A DNA stretch of 56,804 nucleotides from an uncultured Methylococcaceae bacterium (GTDB taxonomy: Bacteria; Pseudomonadota; Gammaproteobacteria; Methylococcales; Methylomonadaceae), in the NCBI GenBank assembly GCA_913056195.1, contig CAJXMF010000010.1:1-56804 (forward strand), read 5' to 3'. This document shows, one piece after another, positions 39,720-49,858 of the stretch; the first letter of the stretch is position 1, and each line of letters opens with the position of its first letter. A program made the position numbers and the translations under genes. A model generated the notes under the pieces. That model did no database searches. It saw nothing but the letters and a program-made list of their open reading frames with translations, and was not told the DNA's origin.

Positions 39720-42700
39720 TTATTGGGGTGAAACGGTCAGATTTTGCCAGAGTTTTCGGATAACCCCATCATTTTGATATAACGGCGTCACTTTGGCATC
39801 CGACCATTTTCCCATGACTTTATATTCAGAACCGAAGAAATACCCTTCTTTATAATCCTCGTCGATAGCCCGTGTTAAGGCTGAGGCAATACCGCTGATA
39901 ATTGTACCAGCAATAGGGACGGCAGCAGAACTTTTAGGCACAACCCAAACATGGGCATTAATCGTCTTTTGTGCAAGATTGAGCAACCCTGCAACTTTGA
40001 TGCGCGCCGCAATCGCATCGATCAACAAGTTCTGCGTTCGAGCTATCCCGTCAGTCAGCTCAAAACGACCGCTGATTTGGTTATAAGCCAGTCCTTTTTG
40101 ATAAATGTCGGTAAAATCCAGACTGAAGCGCTTCACCCATTGTTGAATGGCGATGAGCCCAAGCAAACGTCCTACGCCAGGCTCGATGCTGTCAATACGC
40201 CCGCCGTGCAATTTAAATTCCACATCGCCTTCAAGTTTTGAAGGCTCGACCTGATAGGGAGCCCCCACCCAATCCAATGAGAAATCAAAGCTGGCGGAAG
40301 TATCACGTAAGTCATTGGCAACCCCCAATCGATCCAAAAACAGTGAGAAATCCTGACTATGTAATTTACCTGTCAATTCGGTTTTAGGCCCTATGGGTGT
40401 ATTATGCCAATGCCCGGTCATATCCACTACGCCATACTTTCCCACCAAGTTGACTTTCTTAAAGACAATCGCCTCATCTTGACGTGCCGTTTCAATCAGC
40501 AAGATACCCTGGTCACGCCCATTCAAAATCAGTTTTTTGGCGTAAATATCAAACAAGGGTATTGACCCGGGATCGGCATCAGTCGCGCCAGTCCCGTCAG
40601 AAGAAGACGACAACAACGCATCCAAATTCAGCTCATCCAGTTGTAAAGTGATTTTATCAATGCCTTGCCGAGCAGAAATCAGTAATTCGCCGCGTGCAAT
40701 CTGACAATCGAGTTCTCCTTGCCAAAACTGTTTACCGGGATTTAATTGCAATTTAAGCGGCCCCAACTGCTGTTTTTTCCACCACAGCTGATCAATCGCC
40801 AGATTGATACGGCGCACATCCGTCGTGTTATTTTTACTTTTTAACACTGCCGTCAACGCAGCCAACCATTGTTCAACATGCAGCTGCTGCAGGCGCATAT
40901 CGGCATATATTCCCGATTCTGCCAAAAAACGTGGTTTGCCTCTGCCAATCAAAACATGTGCCATTTTTAAGCGAGAGGCTTCGCCTTCCAGGACTAACGC
41001 GGCTTTGAGTAAATCGGCATAATTCAGATAAATCTTTTTGTTCTGATTTTTTTTCAGCTTGATATTAAGTGTCAGCTTTTTTTCAGCCTGCCGCGTTTTG
41101 CCCAATTGCGCAGGTAAAGGTAACGCAACCCCTTGCAGATTGCTATAAACATCAATGTTTATCGGCGAAGTGGCCTGATCTGGCACGGTTACAATCGTTT
41201 TATAATCAAACACGCCCAAGATGTCCTTGTTTTTCAGGGCGGGGAATAATTGATACAGGACATCTGTCTTCATTTTTCCCCGACTACGAATCCTTACCGC
41301 CTTTGCATCAGAAGAAATATTGGCTTGCAAGGGTAACTGCGCCAACGTGCCTTTTACCTGATCACTGAACAAGCCCTGTTCGGTAAACGTCAGGGTGCCG
41401 TGAATGTTTTTAATGGGTATCGCCAGCGGTTTAAGCCACAAGGTAGCATGATGAAGCGGAAAATGGCCTGTCACATGGACGTTCTTTGCCGTTTCAAGCA
41501 AGGGTATGTCCAAATCAAACGCCACCTGGGTCTTGCCGTCAACCTGTAATGTGCCAATGATATTATCGATTGTGCGATGCAAAGGCGTTTGTTGTAAATA
41601 ATGCAGAAAATCATCCACTTTTCCATCCACCCTGGCCTTGACTTGCACGCGTTCACCCTTTTCCAGATCGGGCAACACAATCTGTATGGCGTGGCTATTC
41701 AGTTTCTTTGAATGCGCGTGATCGATATCGATTTGTAATGCATCAGCCAGAAAATGTACGCGTGCATCCAGCTGGTTCAAACGCGGCCAATCGGGAGAAT
41801 ATTGCAATGCACCATCATTCAGATCAAACAAGACTTCAAACTTACCCTGTCCGTGTTGAAATGGAAACTGATCCAAAGCCCCTTGCAAGCGCATCCGTCC
41901 ATTGTTGATCACACCGGAAATGGCAGCATTATCCAACCACTGCACCAGTTCCTTATTCATGATGCCGGTTGGCAGGTAGCGACTGATATTTTGTATTCGT
42001 CGATAACTGTCAAAGCCAAGCTGCATATCCATTTCGATGGCGTGTTGCGCTTTTTTAGGCACGCGCAGACTCAAGGCCGTCACCGCCTCCAGTTCCTTCG
42101 TTTTCAGGCGTAATTGCTGACTGTGTAGAAACCAGCTCGCATCACTCTGCTTCCAGGATAACCCGCCCTGAATTTGCTCGAATGGCAAGCTATCTCTGAA
42201 TATGCTCGGAAAAGTGGCTCGACTCACCATGCTATCCAGGTTAAGCACACCTTCGTCGTTATTGCCCCGAATTGTGCCAGAAAGCCCTGAAAACGAAAAC
42301 TGGTCTGGTGACGAATTCAAACTCAAGTGCTCAAATTGACCGGATAAGGCATAAAGATTATTGGTGTCATCGACATAAAAGGTTGTATTTTGCAATAAAC
42401 CTGTCGCTCGCCATGTCGTCAGCGGATAAGCTCTGTGCCAATCTGCCGGCATAAACGGTGTAAAAAACTGGAGTGAAGCCAAATCCAGCGTACTGATGAC
42501 ACCCGCGACAAACTTCTCCCGGCAGACGACACTAAAACGCATGGCTGGAATGATTTTATCGGCCTTTTGCAACTGCAAATCCACAACATCCAGCCGTCCA
42601 CCATGCGGTTGTCGCTGCCAGGAAAACAGCGCCGATACCTTGTCAAAATCCTGTTCGGCCTGTCCCTGTTTCAATTTAAGTTCACCGCCTGTCCATTGTC

Positions 42701-43505
42701 CTGCCAAGCTATGTATCTGCCTATTTTGCCAGCGCAGCCAGATTTTAAAATCAGCTGCCTCGCTGGTCAGTGCAGCATCCGCTATGATCGATTGTGACAA
42801 AGCCTTGGGTAAAGCAACGTTTTTGCCTTCGATATAAACATCGCCGATCGGCACATTAGCCGCAAAAAGATCGCCGTGCACACGCGCAGACAGGCGTAAA
42901 GATCCGCGATAAGGGGGGGGTAATAAAGCCATGGCGTGAATATCGTAGTCGCGTCGGCTGCCATCGCTTTTTAACAAAAAATCAACATCCTTGAAAAATT
43001 GCGGCGGTTGATGCTGATCTTGCCAAATAACCTGCGTGTCGAGAATTTCATAGTGCCGAAAGCTGAGCATCCAGACCGGAATCGCTTCATCAATGACAGC
43101 CAGCCCTTTAATCGAAATATCCCCTTGTTCATCGCGCATGACAGTCACTCGGGTACCTACCAGGGTAATCCAGGTTGACGCCAATAAATCCCGACTTTGC
43201 ATGAATTGGAAAACATTAATCCCGACTCTGATCTGCTTAAGTCGCAGCGCAGGCTGGCCACTTTCATCCTCGGACAATACCGAAATATTGCGTAAAATAA
43301 TCTCGGGATTAATGCCTTGTACACCGCCTCGGAGTGAACCTATTTTGACCTTTACGCCACCAATTTCGGCAATTTTTTGCTCCAATTCGACTTTATAGCG
43401 CTCAACGGCCAATAACCCCAGACGTATGCCAATAGAGCCCACAGCCAGTATCAGTAATGACCAGAAAATCAAATGCCGGGTCGCCCGGGTGATATGATGA
43501 ATCAC
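39720..43505 (-). CDS. yhdP: YhdP-family AsmA-like envelope lipid-transport protein
   Basis: A 1261-residue AsmA-like protein anchored by one N-terminal helix (about residues 10-30), with the rest in the periplasm forming a long beta-rich channel (DUF3971 plus AsmA-like C-terminal). In E. coli YhdP moves phospholipid to the outer membrane. Family features are GVRINVFQF-like openings, the KVSALFSWQRQP region, and the C-terminal LLIDAIAARIKVAGLLNLAQKTINAHVWVVPK. It starts at a GTG without a clear ribosome site and lies 47 bases after rng. Confidence 0.93.
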   Translation of the reverse strand: MIHHITRATRHLIFWSLLILAVGSIGIRLGLLAVERYKVELEQKIAEIGGVKVKIGSLRGGVQGINPEIILRNISVLSEDESGQPALRLKQIRVGINVFQFMQSRDLLASTWITLVGTRVTVMRDEQGDISIKGLAVIDEAIPVWMLSFRHYEILDTQVIWQDQHQPPQFFKDVDFLLKSDGSRRDYDIHAMALLPPPYRGSLRLSARVHGDLFAANVPIGDVYIEGKNVALPKALSQSIIADAALTSEAADFKIWLRWQNRQIHSLAGQWTGGELKLKQGQAEQDFDKVSALFSWQRQPHGGRLDVVDLQLQKADKIIPAMRFSVVCREKFVAGVISTLDLASLQFFTPFMPADWHRAYPLTTWRATGLLQNTTFYVDDTNNLYALSGQFEHLSLNSSPDQFSFSGLSGTIRGNNDEGVLNLDSMVSRATFPSIFRDSLPFEQIQGGLSWKQSDASWFLHSQQLRLKTKELEAVTALSLRVPKKAQHAIEMDMQLGFDSYRRIQNISRYLPTGIMNKELVQWLDNAAISGVINNGRMRLQGALDQFPFQHGQGKFEVLFDLNDGALQYSPDWPRLNQLDARVHFLADALQIDIDHAHSKKLNSHAIQIVLPDLEKGERVQVKARVDGKVDDFLHYLQQTPLHRTIDNIIGTLQVDGKTQVAFDLDIPLLETAKNVHVTGHFPLHHATLWLKPLAIPIKNIHGTLTFTEQGLFSDQVKGTLAQLPLQANISSDAKAVRIRSRGKMKTDVLYQLFPALKNKDILGVFDYKTIVTVPDQATSPINIDVYSNLQGVALPLPAQLGKTRQAEKKLTLNIKLKKNQNKKIYLNYADLLKAALVLEGEASRLKMAHVLIGRGKPRFLAESGIYADMRLQQLHVEQWLAALTAVLKSKNNTTDVRRINLAIDQLWWKKQQLGPLKLQLNPGKQFWQGELDCQIARGELLISARQGIDKITLQLDELNLDALLSSSSDGTGATDADPGSIPLFDIYAKKLILNGRDQGILLIETARQDEAIVFKKVNLVGKYGVVDMTGHWHNTPIGPKTELTGKLHSQDFSLFLDRLGVANDLRDTSASFDFSLDWVGAPYQVEPSKLEGDVEFKLHGGRIDSIEPGVGRLLGLIAIQQWVKRFSLDFTDIYQKGLAYNQISGRFELTDGIARTQNLLIDAIAARIKVAGLLNLAQKTINAHVWVVPKSSAAVPIAGTIISGIASALTRAIDEDYKEGYFFGSEYKVMGKWSDAKVTPLYQNDGVIRKLWQNLTVSPQ

Positions 43506-43552
43506 AACGCAAACAGGTCGTCAGAATAATTTAAATCGACAATGAACAACGG

Positions 43553-45007
43553 CTAAAGCAGAACAACATCGTATTGTTCCTGGTTATATTCCGTTTCGGC
43601 GCGAAATTTTATCGAAATCCCCAAAAACACCTCCAGTTCAGCCAACATGTCCGCTTCTTCATCTAACAACATTTCGACCACTTCATTTGAAGCCAGAACC
43701 AGAATTTTCTTGACCTTGTACTGTCGGACTTCACGAATAATCTCGCGAAAAATCTCCAGACAAATGGTTTCCGCTGTTTTCAATACGCCCCGCCCGGAAC
43801 AGGCCGGACAGGTTTCGCATAAGATATGTTCCAGGCTTTCCCGGGTACGTTTGCGTGTCATCTCGACCAGGCCCAGAACCGAAACTTCCGTAATTTTGGT
43901 TTTGGCATGATCTTTATCAAGATGGCGCTGCAACGCATCCAGCACCTGTTTTTTATGCTCCTCGCTTTTCATATCGATAAAATCGATAATAATAATTCCA
44001 CCCAGATTGCGCAATCTAAGTTGTCGGCTGATGGTCTGCGCCGCTTCCAGGTTGGTCTTATAAATCGTTTCTTCCAGATTACGACCGCCGACATAACCGC
44101 CGGTATTGACATCGATCGTGGTCATCGCTTCGGTTTGATCGAACACCAGATGCCCTCCTGATTTCAGTTGCACGCGGCGCTCCAGTGCCTTGGCGATCTC
44201 ATCTTCGATATTGTAAATATCAAACAATGGCCGTTCACCCGAATAATGCTCAATCACCGGCACAACTTCTGGCACAAACACTTCAGAAAATTCAATCAGT
44301 TTATGATAGGTTTCTCTCGAATCGACGCGCACCTTTTCAAGGCCTTCCTTATACAAATCGCGCAAGGTGCGGATACTGAGCGGCAAGTCTTCATGAATCA
44401 GGGTTTTACCCGATGCCTTGTGCGCTTTTTCCTGTATCGCTTCCCACAATTTGAGCAAGAATGTCATGTCAGAGATCAAAACCGTCTCTTCCACACATTC
44501 AGCGGCGGTTCGGGCAATAAAGCCGCCGCTGTCATTTTTTTGTTGATAGGCCTCGATACAGGCTCTGAGTCGCGCCCGCTCCGTTTCACATTCTATACGT
44601 TGCGATACCCCACAGGTTTTCGCATAAGGCATATAAACCTGATAGCGCGATGGAATGGAAATCTCGGTGGTCAGCCGGGCGCCCTTGCTGCCTAACGGGT
44701 CTTTGGTAACCTGCACCAAAATTGTCTGTCCTTCTCGCAGATAATGCTCAATGTTATCCGAACCCCGGGCTTCCAGTTCCTTGGTGCTGAAATCGGATAA
44801 ATGAAGAAAAGCCGCCTTAGCCAGGCCAATATCGACAAAAGCAGCCTGCATACCGGGTAAAACCCGGCAAACAGTGCCTTTATAGATATTACCAACCAGT
44901 CCTTTTTGCAGCATCCGTTCGATGATCAGCTCTTGCAACACACCGTTTTCAACCACAGCCACACGCGTTTCCGGGGGCGTCACATTGATTAAAATTTCTT
45001 CACTCAT
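43553..45007 (-). CDS. rng: Ribonuclease G
   Basis: Endonuclease that matures the 5' end of 16S rRNA and decays some mRNAs. The 484-residue protein has an S1 domain (about residues 30-125), the 5' sensor and DNase I-like catalytic domains with QTEAMTTIDVNTGGYVG near 297-313, and the zinc-link CETCPACSG near 408-416. It lacks the long C-terminal tail of RNase E. Its start overlaps the maf stop by 4 bases. Confidence 0.96.
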   Translation of the reverse strand: MSEEILINVTPPETRVAVVENGVLQELIIERMLQKGLVGNIYKGTVCRVLPGMQAAFVDIGLAKAAFLHLSDFSTKELEARGSDNIEHYLREGQTILVQVTKDPLGSKGARLTTEISIPSRYQVYMPYAKTCGVSQRIECETERARLRACIEAYQQKNDSGGFIARTAAECVEETVLISDMTFLLKLWEAIQEKAHKASGKTLIHEDLPLSIRTLRDLYKEGLEKVRVDSRETYHKLIEFSEVFVPEVVPVIEHYSGERPLFDIYNIEDEIAKALERRVQLKSGGHLVFDQTEAMTTIDVNTGGYVGGRNLEETIYKTNLEAAQTISRQLRLRNLGGIIIIDFIDMKSEEHKKQVLDALQRHLDKDHAKTKITEVSVLGLVEMTRKRTRESLEHILCETCPACSGRGVLKTAETICLEIFREIIREVRQYKVKKILVLASNEVVEMLLDEEADMLAELEVFLGISIKFRAETEYNQEQYDVVLL

Positions 45008-45582
45008 TGGATAATTTTGATTCCCTGTTGCTGTAAAAGCGCGGCGGTTTCAAATAATGGCAGCCCCATCACGCCACTGTAGCTTCCTGATAGCGACTGA
45101 ATAAATACACTCCCTAGCCCCTGAATTGCATAGGCGCCAGCCTTGTCAACCGGCTCTCCGCTGTGCCAATAGGCGCGGACTTCAGCCTTTGTCAGGGGCT
45201 TAAAACACACATCGGTCACACTTAACACTTCGTAATGTTGACATCGATTCCGTAATGACACCGCTGTATAAACCTGATGCGTCCGCCCCGACAATGCCAT
45301 CAACATTGCTTCAGCATCTGCCGCATCTTTCGGTTTGCCCATGATCGCCCCATTCAGCACCACGCTGGTATCAGCCGCTAACACCGGAAGCGTGGACTTG
45401 AATTGTTTTACACAGCAGGCTGACTTTTCAGCGGCAATACGTTGACCATAAACATCCGGCGGCTCATCTGGCAAAGCTGTTTCATCAATATCGACCGCAT
45501 GCACACGGTATGTGACGCCGATCTGGTTCAATAATTCCCGCCGCCTGGGAGAACCTGAGGCTAATATGATTTGCTCTGTCAT
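45004..45582 (-). CDS. maf: Maf-like nucleotide pyrophosphatase (YhdE type)
   Basis: Hydrolyses dTTP, UTP and related modified nucleotides to monophosphates. The ATG at 45582 overlaps the rlmH stop (TGATG) and gives 192 residues. Family motifs are LASGSPRRRELL near residues 7-18, the AAEKS Lys motif, VLAADTSVV with the catalytic Asp, and GKPKDAADAEAML. It sits with rng, as yhdE does in E. coli. Confidence 0.94.
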   Translation of the reverse strand: MTEQIILASGSPRRRELLNQIGVTYRVHAVDIDETALPDEPPDVYGQRIAAEKSACCVKQFKSTLPVLAADTSVVLNGAIMGKPKDAADAEAMLMALSGRTHQVYTAVSLRNRCQHYEVLSVTDVCFKPLTKAEVRAYWHSGEPVDKAGAYAIQGLGSVFIQSLSGSYSGVMGLPLFETAALLQQQGIKIIQ

Positions 45583-46049
45583 CAACGATGATAGGGATGT
45601 GATTTAAGAATGCTCCAGGCGCGGTAAATCTGTTCTGCCACAATCACACGCACCAGGGGGTGAGGAAACGTCAAAGGTGACAGACTCCAGGATTCCCGCG
45701 CCTGCTCTCGAACCTGATCGGACAAGCCTTCCGGGCCACCAATCATCAATACAAGCTGCTGACTATTTTGCTGCCAGCGCTGCATGGCCTTCGCCAATTG
45801 CTCGGTACTCCAGGGTTTTCCAGGAATGTCTAATGTCACCACATAGGCACCCTGAGGCACAGCCTGCAACATACGCTGACCTTCATCCCGAACAATCCGC
45901 GCCGTATCGCTGTTTTTGCCCCGTTTGCCTGGATTGATCTCTTTCAATATCAAACGATATTCATGGGGTAAGCGTTTCGCGTATTCCTGATAACCTTGTT
46001 CGACCCAGGCGGGCATTTTGTTGCCAACGGCAATCATGTTTATTTGCAT
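45582..46049 (-). CDS. rlmH: 23S rRNA (pseudouridine1915-N3)-methyltransferase
   Basis: SPOUT methyltransferase that acts on the assembled 70S ribosome at position 1915 of 23S rRNA. I chose the ATG at 46049 (MQINMIAVGNKMPAWV), giving 155 residues, the standard length. NPGKRGKN, VTLDIPGKPW, LMIGGPEGLS and the C-terminal YRAWSILKSHPYHR are present. It is the first gene of the long run that ends with pmbA and the pRiA4b-ORF3 gene. The frame from 46085 adds 12 unsupported residues. Confidence 0.96.
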   Translation of the reverse strand: MQINMIAVGNKMPAWVEQGYQEYAKRLPHEYRLILKEINPGKRGKNSDTARIVRDEGQRMLQAVPQGAYVVTLDIPGKPWSTEQLAKAMQRWQQNSQQLVLMIGGPEGLSDQVREQARESWSLSPLTFPHPLVRVIVAEQIYRAWSILKSHPYHR

Positions 46050-46175
46050 AAATGGCAGAATACACACAAGAGCGACCGGTTGCAATGCACAGTTTCTGGC
46101 TTGTAAAAAAATAAATTTATGTTATACCTTAAATGGATACATTATCTTTTTAACTCCAGACTCCAGACATGCATC

Positions 46176-46652
46176 ATGATGGAAATTCAGTCCAGCCTGC
46201 TCGGCAAACAACAAATCGACCCCGATTCAATCATTCAGTTCCCCGATGGACTGCCCGGCTTTGAAGATCAAAAACGCTTCAAGCTGTTTCATCAAGAGGA
46301 TAACAAGGCATTATTCTGGCTGCAGTCGATTGATGATGCCGATTTAACCTTCGCCGTTACGACGCCTGATACGTTCAACATCAACTACAATTTCTCATTA
46401 AGTGAAAAAGAAGCCGCGCACCTGCAGTTTGACGAGAACTCAGACATTCTACTGCTGATTTTGCTGCATACCGATGAAGAAAACAGCACGAATAGCAAAC
46501 CGACGGTCAAAGGCTCGATTAAGGCGCCACTGATTATCAACGCCGACAAACGGATTGGTTTTCAAAAAGTATTTATCGACATGGAACAGAGCATTATCCT
46601 GGCTGATGAAGCCCGAAACGAAATCAATATGAGCGAAACCGTGACGACTTGA
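46176..46652 (+). CDS. fliW: Flagellar assembly factor FliW
   Basis: FliW binds flagellin and the regulator CsrA; when flagellin is made, CsrA is freed to repress flagellin translation. Starts at ATG 46176 (next Met follows directly), giving 158 residues. Family parts are the SIIQFPDGLPGFEDQKRFKL segment near residues 18-37 and IKAPLIINADKRIGFQKVF near 114-132. It stands alone between divergent rlmH and convergent panD, with no flagellar gene or csrA in the window. Confidence 0.9.
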   Translation: MMEIQSSLLGKQQIDPDSIIQFPDGLPGFEDQKRFKLFHQEDNKALFWLQSIDDADLTFAVTTPDTFNINYNFSLSEKEAAHLQFDENSDILLLILLHTDEENSTNSKPTVKGSIKAPLIINADKRIGFQKVFIDMEQSIILADEARNEINMSETVTT

Positions 46653-46663
46653 TGCCGCTTAGG

Positions 46664-47044
46664 TCAAGCGGCCTGAACGGGAACGGTATGACTGGAGCGC
46701 GTTATATTGTTTTTTTCGTCAAAATACACCAAAGTTGGCTTAAACGCATCCAGTTCGCGCTCATCTATTTGCGCAAAGGTACAGATAATGAGCAAATCAC
46801 CCGGACAGGCCTTTCGCGCTGCGGCACCATTGACGGAAAAAATACCGGAACCCGCTTCAGCCCGAATAGCATAGGTGGTAAAACGCTCACCATTGTTGAT
46901 ATTGTATATCTGAATTTGCTCATATTCCCTGATACCGGCAAAATCCAGAATATCGCCATCTATCGCACAAGACCCTTCATAGCCTAATTCGGCATGGGTT
47001 ACCGTCGCCCGATGGAGTTTTGCTTTGAGCATAGATATCTGCAT
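46664..47044 (-). CDS. panD: Aspartate 1-decarboxylase
   Basis: Makes beta-alanine for pantothenate. The 126-residue proenzyme is self-cleaved between Gly24 and Ser25 (YEGSCAID) to give the pyruvoyl cofactor. [14 protein letters not shown] near the start and [18 protein letters not shown] are family hallmarks. It lies 79 bases after the mechanosensitive channel gene, in the same direction as panB and panC, so three pantothenate genes are grouped. Confidence 0.97.
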   Translation of the reverse strand: MQISMLKAKLHRATVTHAELGYEGSCAIDGDILDFAGIREYEQIQIYNINNGERFTTYAIRAEAGSGIFSVNGAAARKACPGDLLIICTFAQIDERELDAFKPTLVYFDEKNNITRSSHTVPVQAA

Positions 47045-47123
47045 TCTCTTGAAACTTTAGTCTTGGGAACAGCTTATTTTACCCGAATTAGGCATGGGAA
47101 TAAAATAAATTGGGCGCCAAGCC

Positions 47124-48986
47124 TCAATTTTTGACCATTTCCGTATCGATAATCGCCAATTTTTCGGCATCCGGGCTTTTCTGAATCCAGACTTGTGTCG
47201 GGTAGGCAAACTCCAGGTTGTTTTTCTTTAAAATTTCATCCAGTTTGAACAAAATATCTTCTTTCACCGCCAGCCATTCCGCCCAGTTGACCGAACGGGA
47301 AAAACAATAAATCAAAATATCGATGGAAAAGTCGTTAAATCGGTCTAAAAATACCAGTTGTGTCGTTTTTATGCCTTGTGAATCTTCCTGTGAAGAAAGT
47401 TTAAAATGCCGACGTTCGACGATATTTTTTTGCTTCGGGTTGGCGATTCCGGGGTGTTCCCGCAACAGATTTCGGATATCCTCCAAAGCCTGGCGAATAT
47501 CATTCATATCGCTTTCATAGGTGACGCCGATATACATTTTAATGCGTCGCCCGACGGCCCGCCGATTCCAGTTTTTGACACTGGAAACAGAGACCTGCGC
47601 ATTTGGAATCGTGATCAACGCATTATCAAACGTCCTGATCGTAGTACTGCGCAGCCCGATCTCTACGACAGTGCCTTCCACCTCGCCAATCTTAACCCAA
47701 TCGCCCATGCTGTAGATATTGTCTAACAAGATGGTAATACCCCCAAAGAAGTTGGATAGCGTATCTTTTGCCGCCAATGCAAAAGCCAGACCACCCAGCC
47801 CCAAGGTTGAAACAATAGCCGTGACATTGATACCAAAATAACTCAAACAGATAGCGAGTACGGTGACCAGAATCAGACCTTTTATGATCTGAATCCCCAG
47901 ATTGAACAACTCTTTGCGGAGAGCCTTATTGGTTCGACGGATACGACTGATATGCACCAGAATGATGCTGTCGAGAATTTTGAATAACAGCCAAACGATA
48001 AGCAGACAATAAATGACAAAGGTGATTTTTTCGATAACCGGTCTGAAGTCGGTGCGATAAAAAAATGCATTAGTCGCCAGATCAATCCCAAAAAACACTA
48101 ACAACGCGCGGGCAGGCTTGCGGACTTCGTGATAAATCAAGGTCTGGTTTTCTGCGCCTTCATCAATGATATATTTTTCAATACACCAACTGGTACATTT
48201 AAAGACAACCGGGTAAGAAAAATAAACCAACAAGATAATGGCGATAGAAACCCCGACACCACCCGCATCGATATTCAATGCTGCTAACTTCCGATTGACC
48301 AGCTTAGCCCAATCAAATTGATTGATATAACTGATCACAGAAAACAAGGATAAATTCTGAAACCAGTGGGTCGTCACAATCTGCCGTGGATTACTGATGA
48401 CGTAATCCAGAATATCTTGATAAACGCCGTTGACCGCTTCAAATTCAGCCAGTTTTGACAGCACCTCGGCGGCGACTTTACTGTCAGGCTGCTGCAAATG
48501 TTCAGGTAACTTTAATGTTTTATTCTTTGCCCGGCTTTTTTCCAATAATTTTTGTGAATAGGAAACCAGCTCGGCTATGTCGGCATAACTCGTTGCCGCA
48601 TTGTTTACATAGCGTAGATATTGACCGATGGCCTGCCGTGTATTCGCCGCTTCCAGTTCAGCCTTATCGCGCAACACAGCCAGTTTATTGCCGAGTTTTT
48701 GATTGACCGCAATCCTGGATTTAAGAAAATTACGACGTTTTTCGCTAATCCCTTTCGGCAAAACCAAATGAGCAGATTGTTTGACCTGCTTCATTAAAGT
48801 CGCCAGTAATTCTGATTGTCGCTCTAATGTCTGATCAATACGCGCCTCATCTTTTTCCTGATCAAGCTGCATTCTGTTTTGTTCAAGCTGGGCAACAATA
48901 TCGGCTATTTGCGATGCGGCAAACAGCGGCCCCGCAAAAAAAATACAGCATAGCAGTAATCCTGTTCCAGCTATTTTTTTTAACAT
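47124..48986 (-). CDS. Large mechanosensitive channel of the MscS family
   Basis: A 620-residue membrane protein with a signal-like start (residues 1-22), a periplasmic coiled-coil region (about 25-200), several membrane helices, and the MscS core. The pore helix TAIVSTLGLGGLAFALAAKDTLSNFFGG is near residues 383-410, followed by the beta domain (YSMGDWVKIGEVEGTVVEIGLRSTTIRTFDN). It likely opens under membrane tension to release solutes. The start overlaps the panC stop by 7 bases. It is of the middle-size YbdG/YjeP-like kind; exact subtype unsure. Confidence 0.93.
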   Translation of the reverse strand: MLKKIAGTGLLLCCIFFAGPLFAASQIADIVAQLEQNRMQLDQEKDEARIDQTLERQSELLATLMKQVKQSAHLVLPKGISEKRRNFLKSRIAVNQKLGNKLAVLRDKAELEAANTRQAIGQYLRYVNNAATSYADIAELVSYSQKLLEKSRAKNKTLKLPEHLQQPDSKVAAEVLSKLAEFEAVNGVYQDILDYVISNPRQIVTTHWFQNLSLFSVISYINQFDWAKLVNRKLAALNIDAGGVGVSIAIILLVYFSYPVVFKCTSWCIEKYIIDEGAENQTLIYHEVRKPARALLVFFGIDLATNAFFYRTDFRPVIEKITFVIYCLLIVWLLFKILDSIILVHISRIRRTNKALRKELFNLGIQIIKGLILVTVLAICLSYFGINVTAIVSTLGLGGLAFALAAKDTLSNFFGGITILLDNIYSMGDWVKIGEVEGTVVEIGLRSTTIRTFDNALITIPNAQVSVSSVKNWNRRAVGRRIKMYIGVTYESDMNDIRQALEDIRNLLREHPGIANPKQKNIVERRHFKLSSQEDSQGIKTTQLVFLDRFNDFSIDILIYCFSRSVNWAEWLAVKEDILFKLDEILKKNNLEFAYPTQVWIQKSPDAEKLAIIDTEMVKN

Positions 48987-49858
48987 CGACGACCTGTTTT
49001 TGTATGGTTTTCGGAAAACCGCGAGCAGCGTACATTATCAATGAGCCTGGGCTTCCCTAGCCAGGCCGCCACCAAAATAACCAAATCTTGATCTTCAGGT
49101 AGCGCCGGCTCCAATGTCTCCGCATGACATAACGCCAGATAATCCAGCTTGAAGCCAGCCTGTTGCAATTGCGTTTTTTGGGTCTGAATAAGGGATTCCG
49201 TATCCGCTCCCTGTCTTTGTATGGCATCCCGCAGATGACACAAGGCTTGATATAAACGCGGCGCAACCGCACGCTGCACCGGCGTCAGATAGCTATTGCG
49301 TGAACTCATCGCCAGTCCGTCCGGCTCTCTGACAATCGGTGCCCCGACGATCGAAACCGGGATATTCAAATCCCGAACCATCTGCCGGATAACCGCCAAC
49401 TGTTGATAATCCTTTTCACCAAAAACCGCAGTATCGGGCTGAATCAAGTTAAAAAGCTTCGCCACAATGGTCGCCACGCCATCAAAATGCCCAGGGCGAC
49501 TGGCGCCACACCAACGCTCTGCAAGCCCTGCCACGTGAAGATTGACCTGTTGTTCGCCTGGATACATCTCCGTCACTGAAGGTATAAAAGCCAGCGCGAC
49601 ACCACTTTTCTCAAGCTTTGCAATATCCTCGGCCTCAGTCCGCGGATAGCTTGCAAAATCTTCCCCTTGCCCGAATTGAGTGGGATTGACAAAAATACTG
49701 ACCACAACACGCTCGGCCTGCTGCTGCGCGGTTGTGACCAGTTGCAGATGACCGGCATGCAAATTGCCCATAGTCGGCACCAGGCTTATGCGATCGCCCG
49801 CCTGACGCCAGCTTGTCAAAACCTGTCTTAACTCAGAAATCGTTCGAACAATTTTCAT
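48980..49858 (-). CDS. panC: Pantothenate synthetase
   Basis: Joins pantoate and beta-alanine with ATP. I chose the ATG at 49858, which overlaps the panB stop (TGATG) and gives 292 residues; a TTG three codons upstream is the alternative. It has VPTMGNLHAGH (HIGH-like), VFGEKDYQQL and the KMSKS-like MSSRNSYL. The last 15 residues are a basic tail not seen in most PanC proteins. Confidence 0.96.
   Translation of the reverse strand: MKIVRTISELRQVLTSWRQAGDRISLVPTMGNLHAGHLQLVTTAQQQAERVVVSIFVNPTQFGQGEDFASYPRTEAEDIAKLEKSGVALAFIPSVTEMYPGEQQVNLHVAGLAERWCGASRPGHFDGVATIVAKLFNLIQPDTAVFGEKDYQQLAVIRQMVRDLNIPVSIVGAPIVREPDGLAMSSRNSYLTPVQRAVAPRLYQALCHLRDAIQRQGADTESLIQTQKTQLQQAGFKLDYLALCHAETLEPALPEDQDLVILVAAWLGKPRLIDNVRCSRFSENHTKTGRRC

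Noticed and set aside
46654-46672. Hairpin GCCGCTT and AAGCGGC between fliW and panD
   Set aside because: It overlaps the panD stop codon and has no T run on either strand, so I did not call it a terminator.
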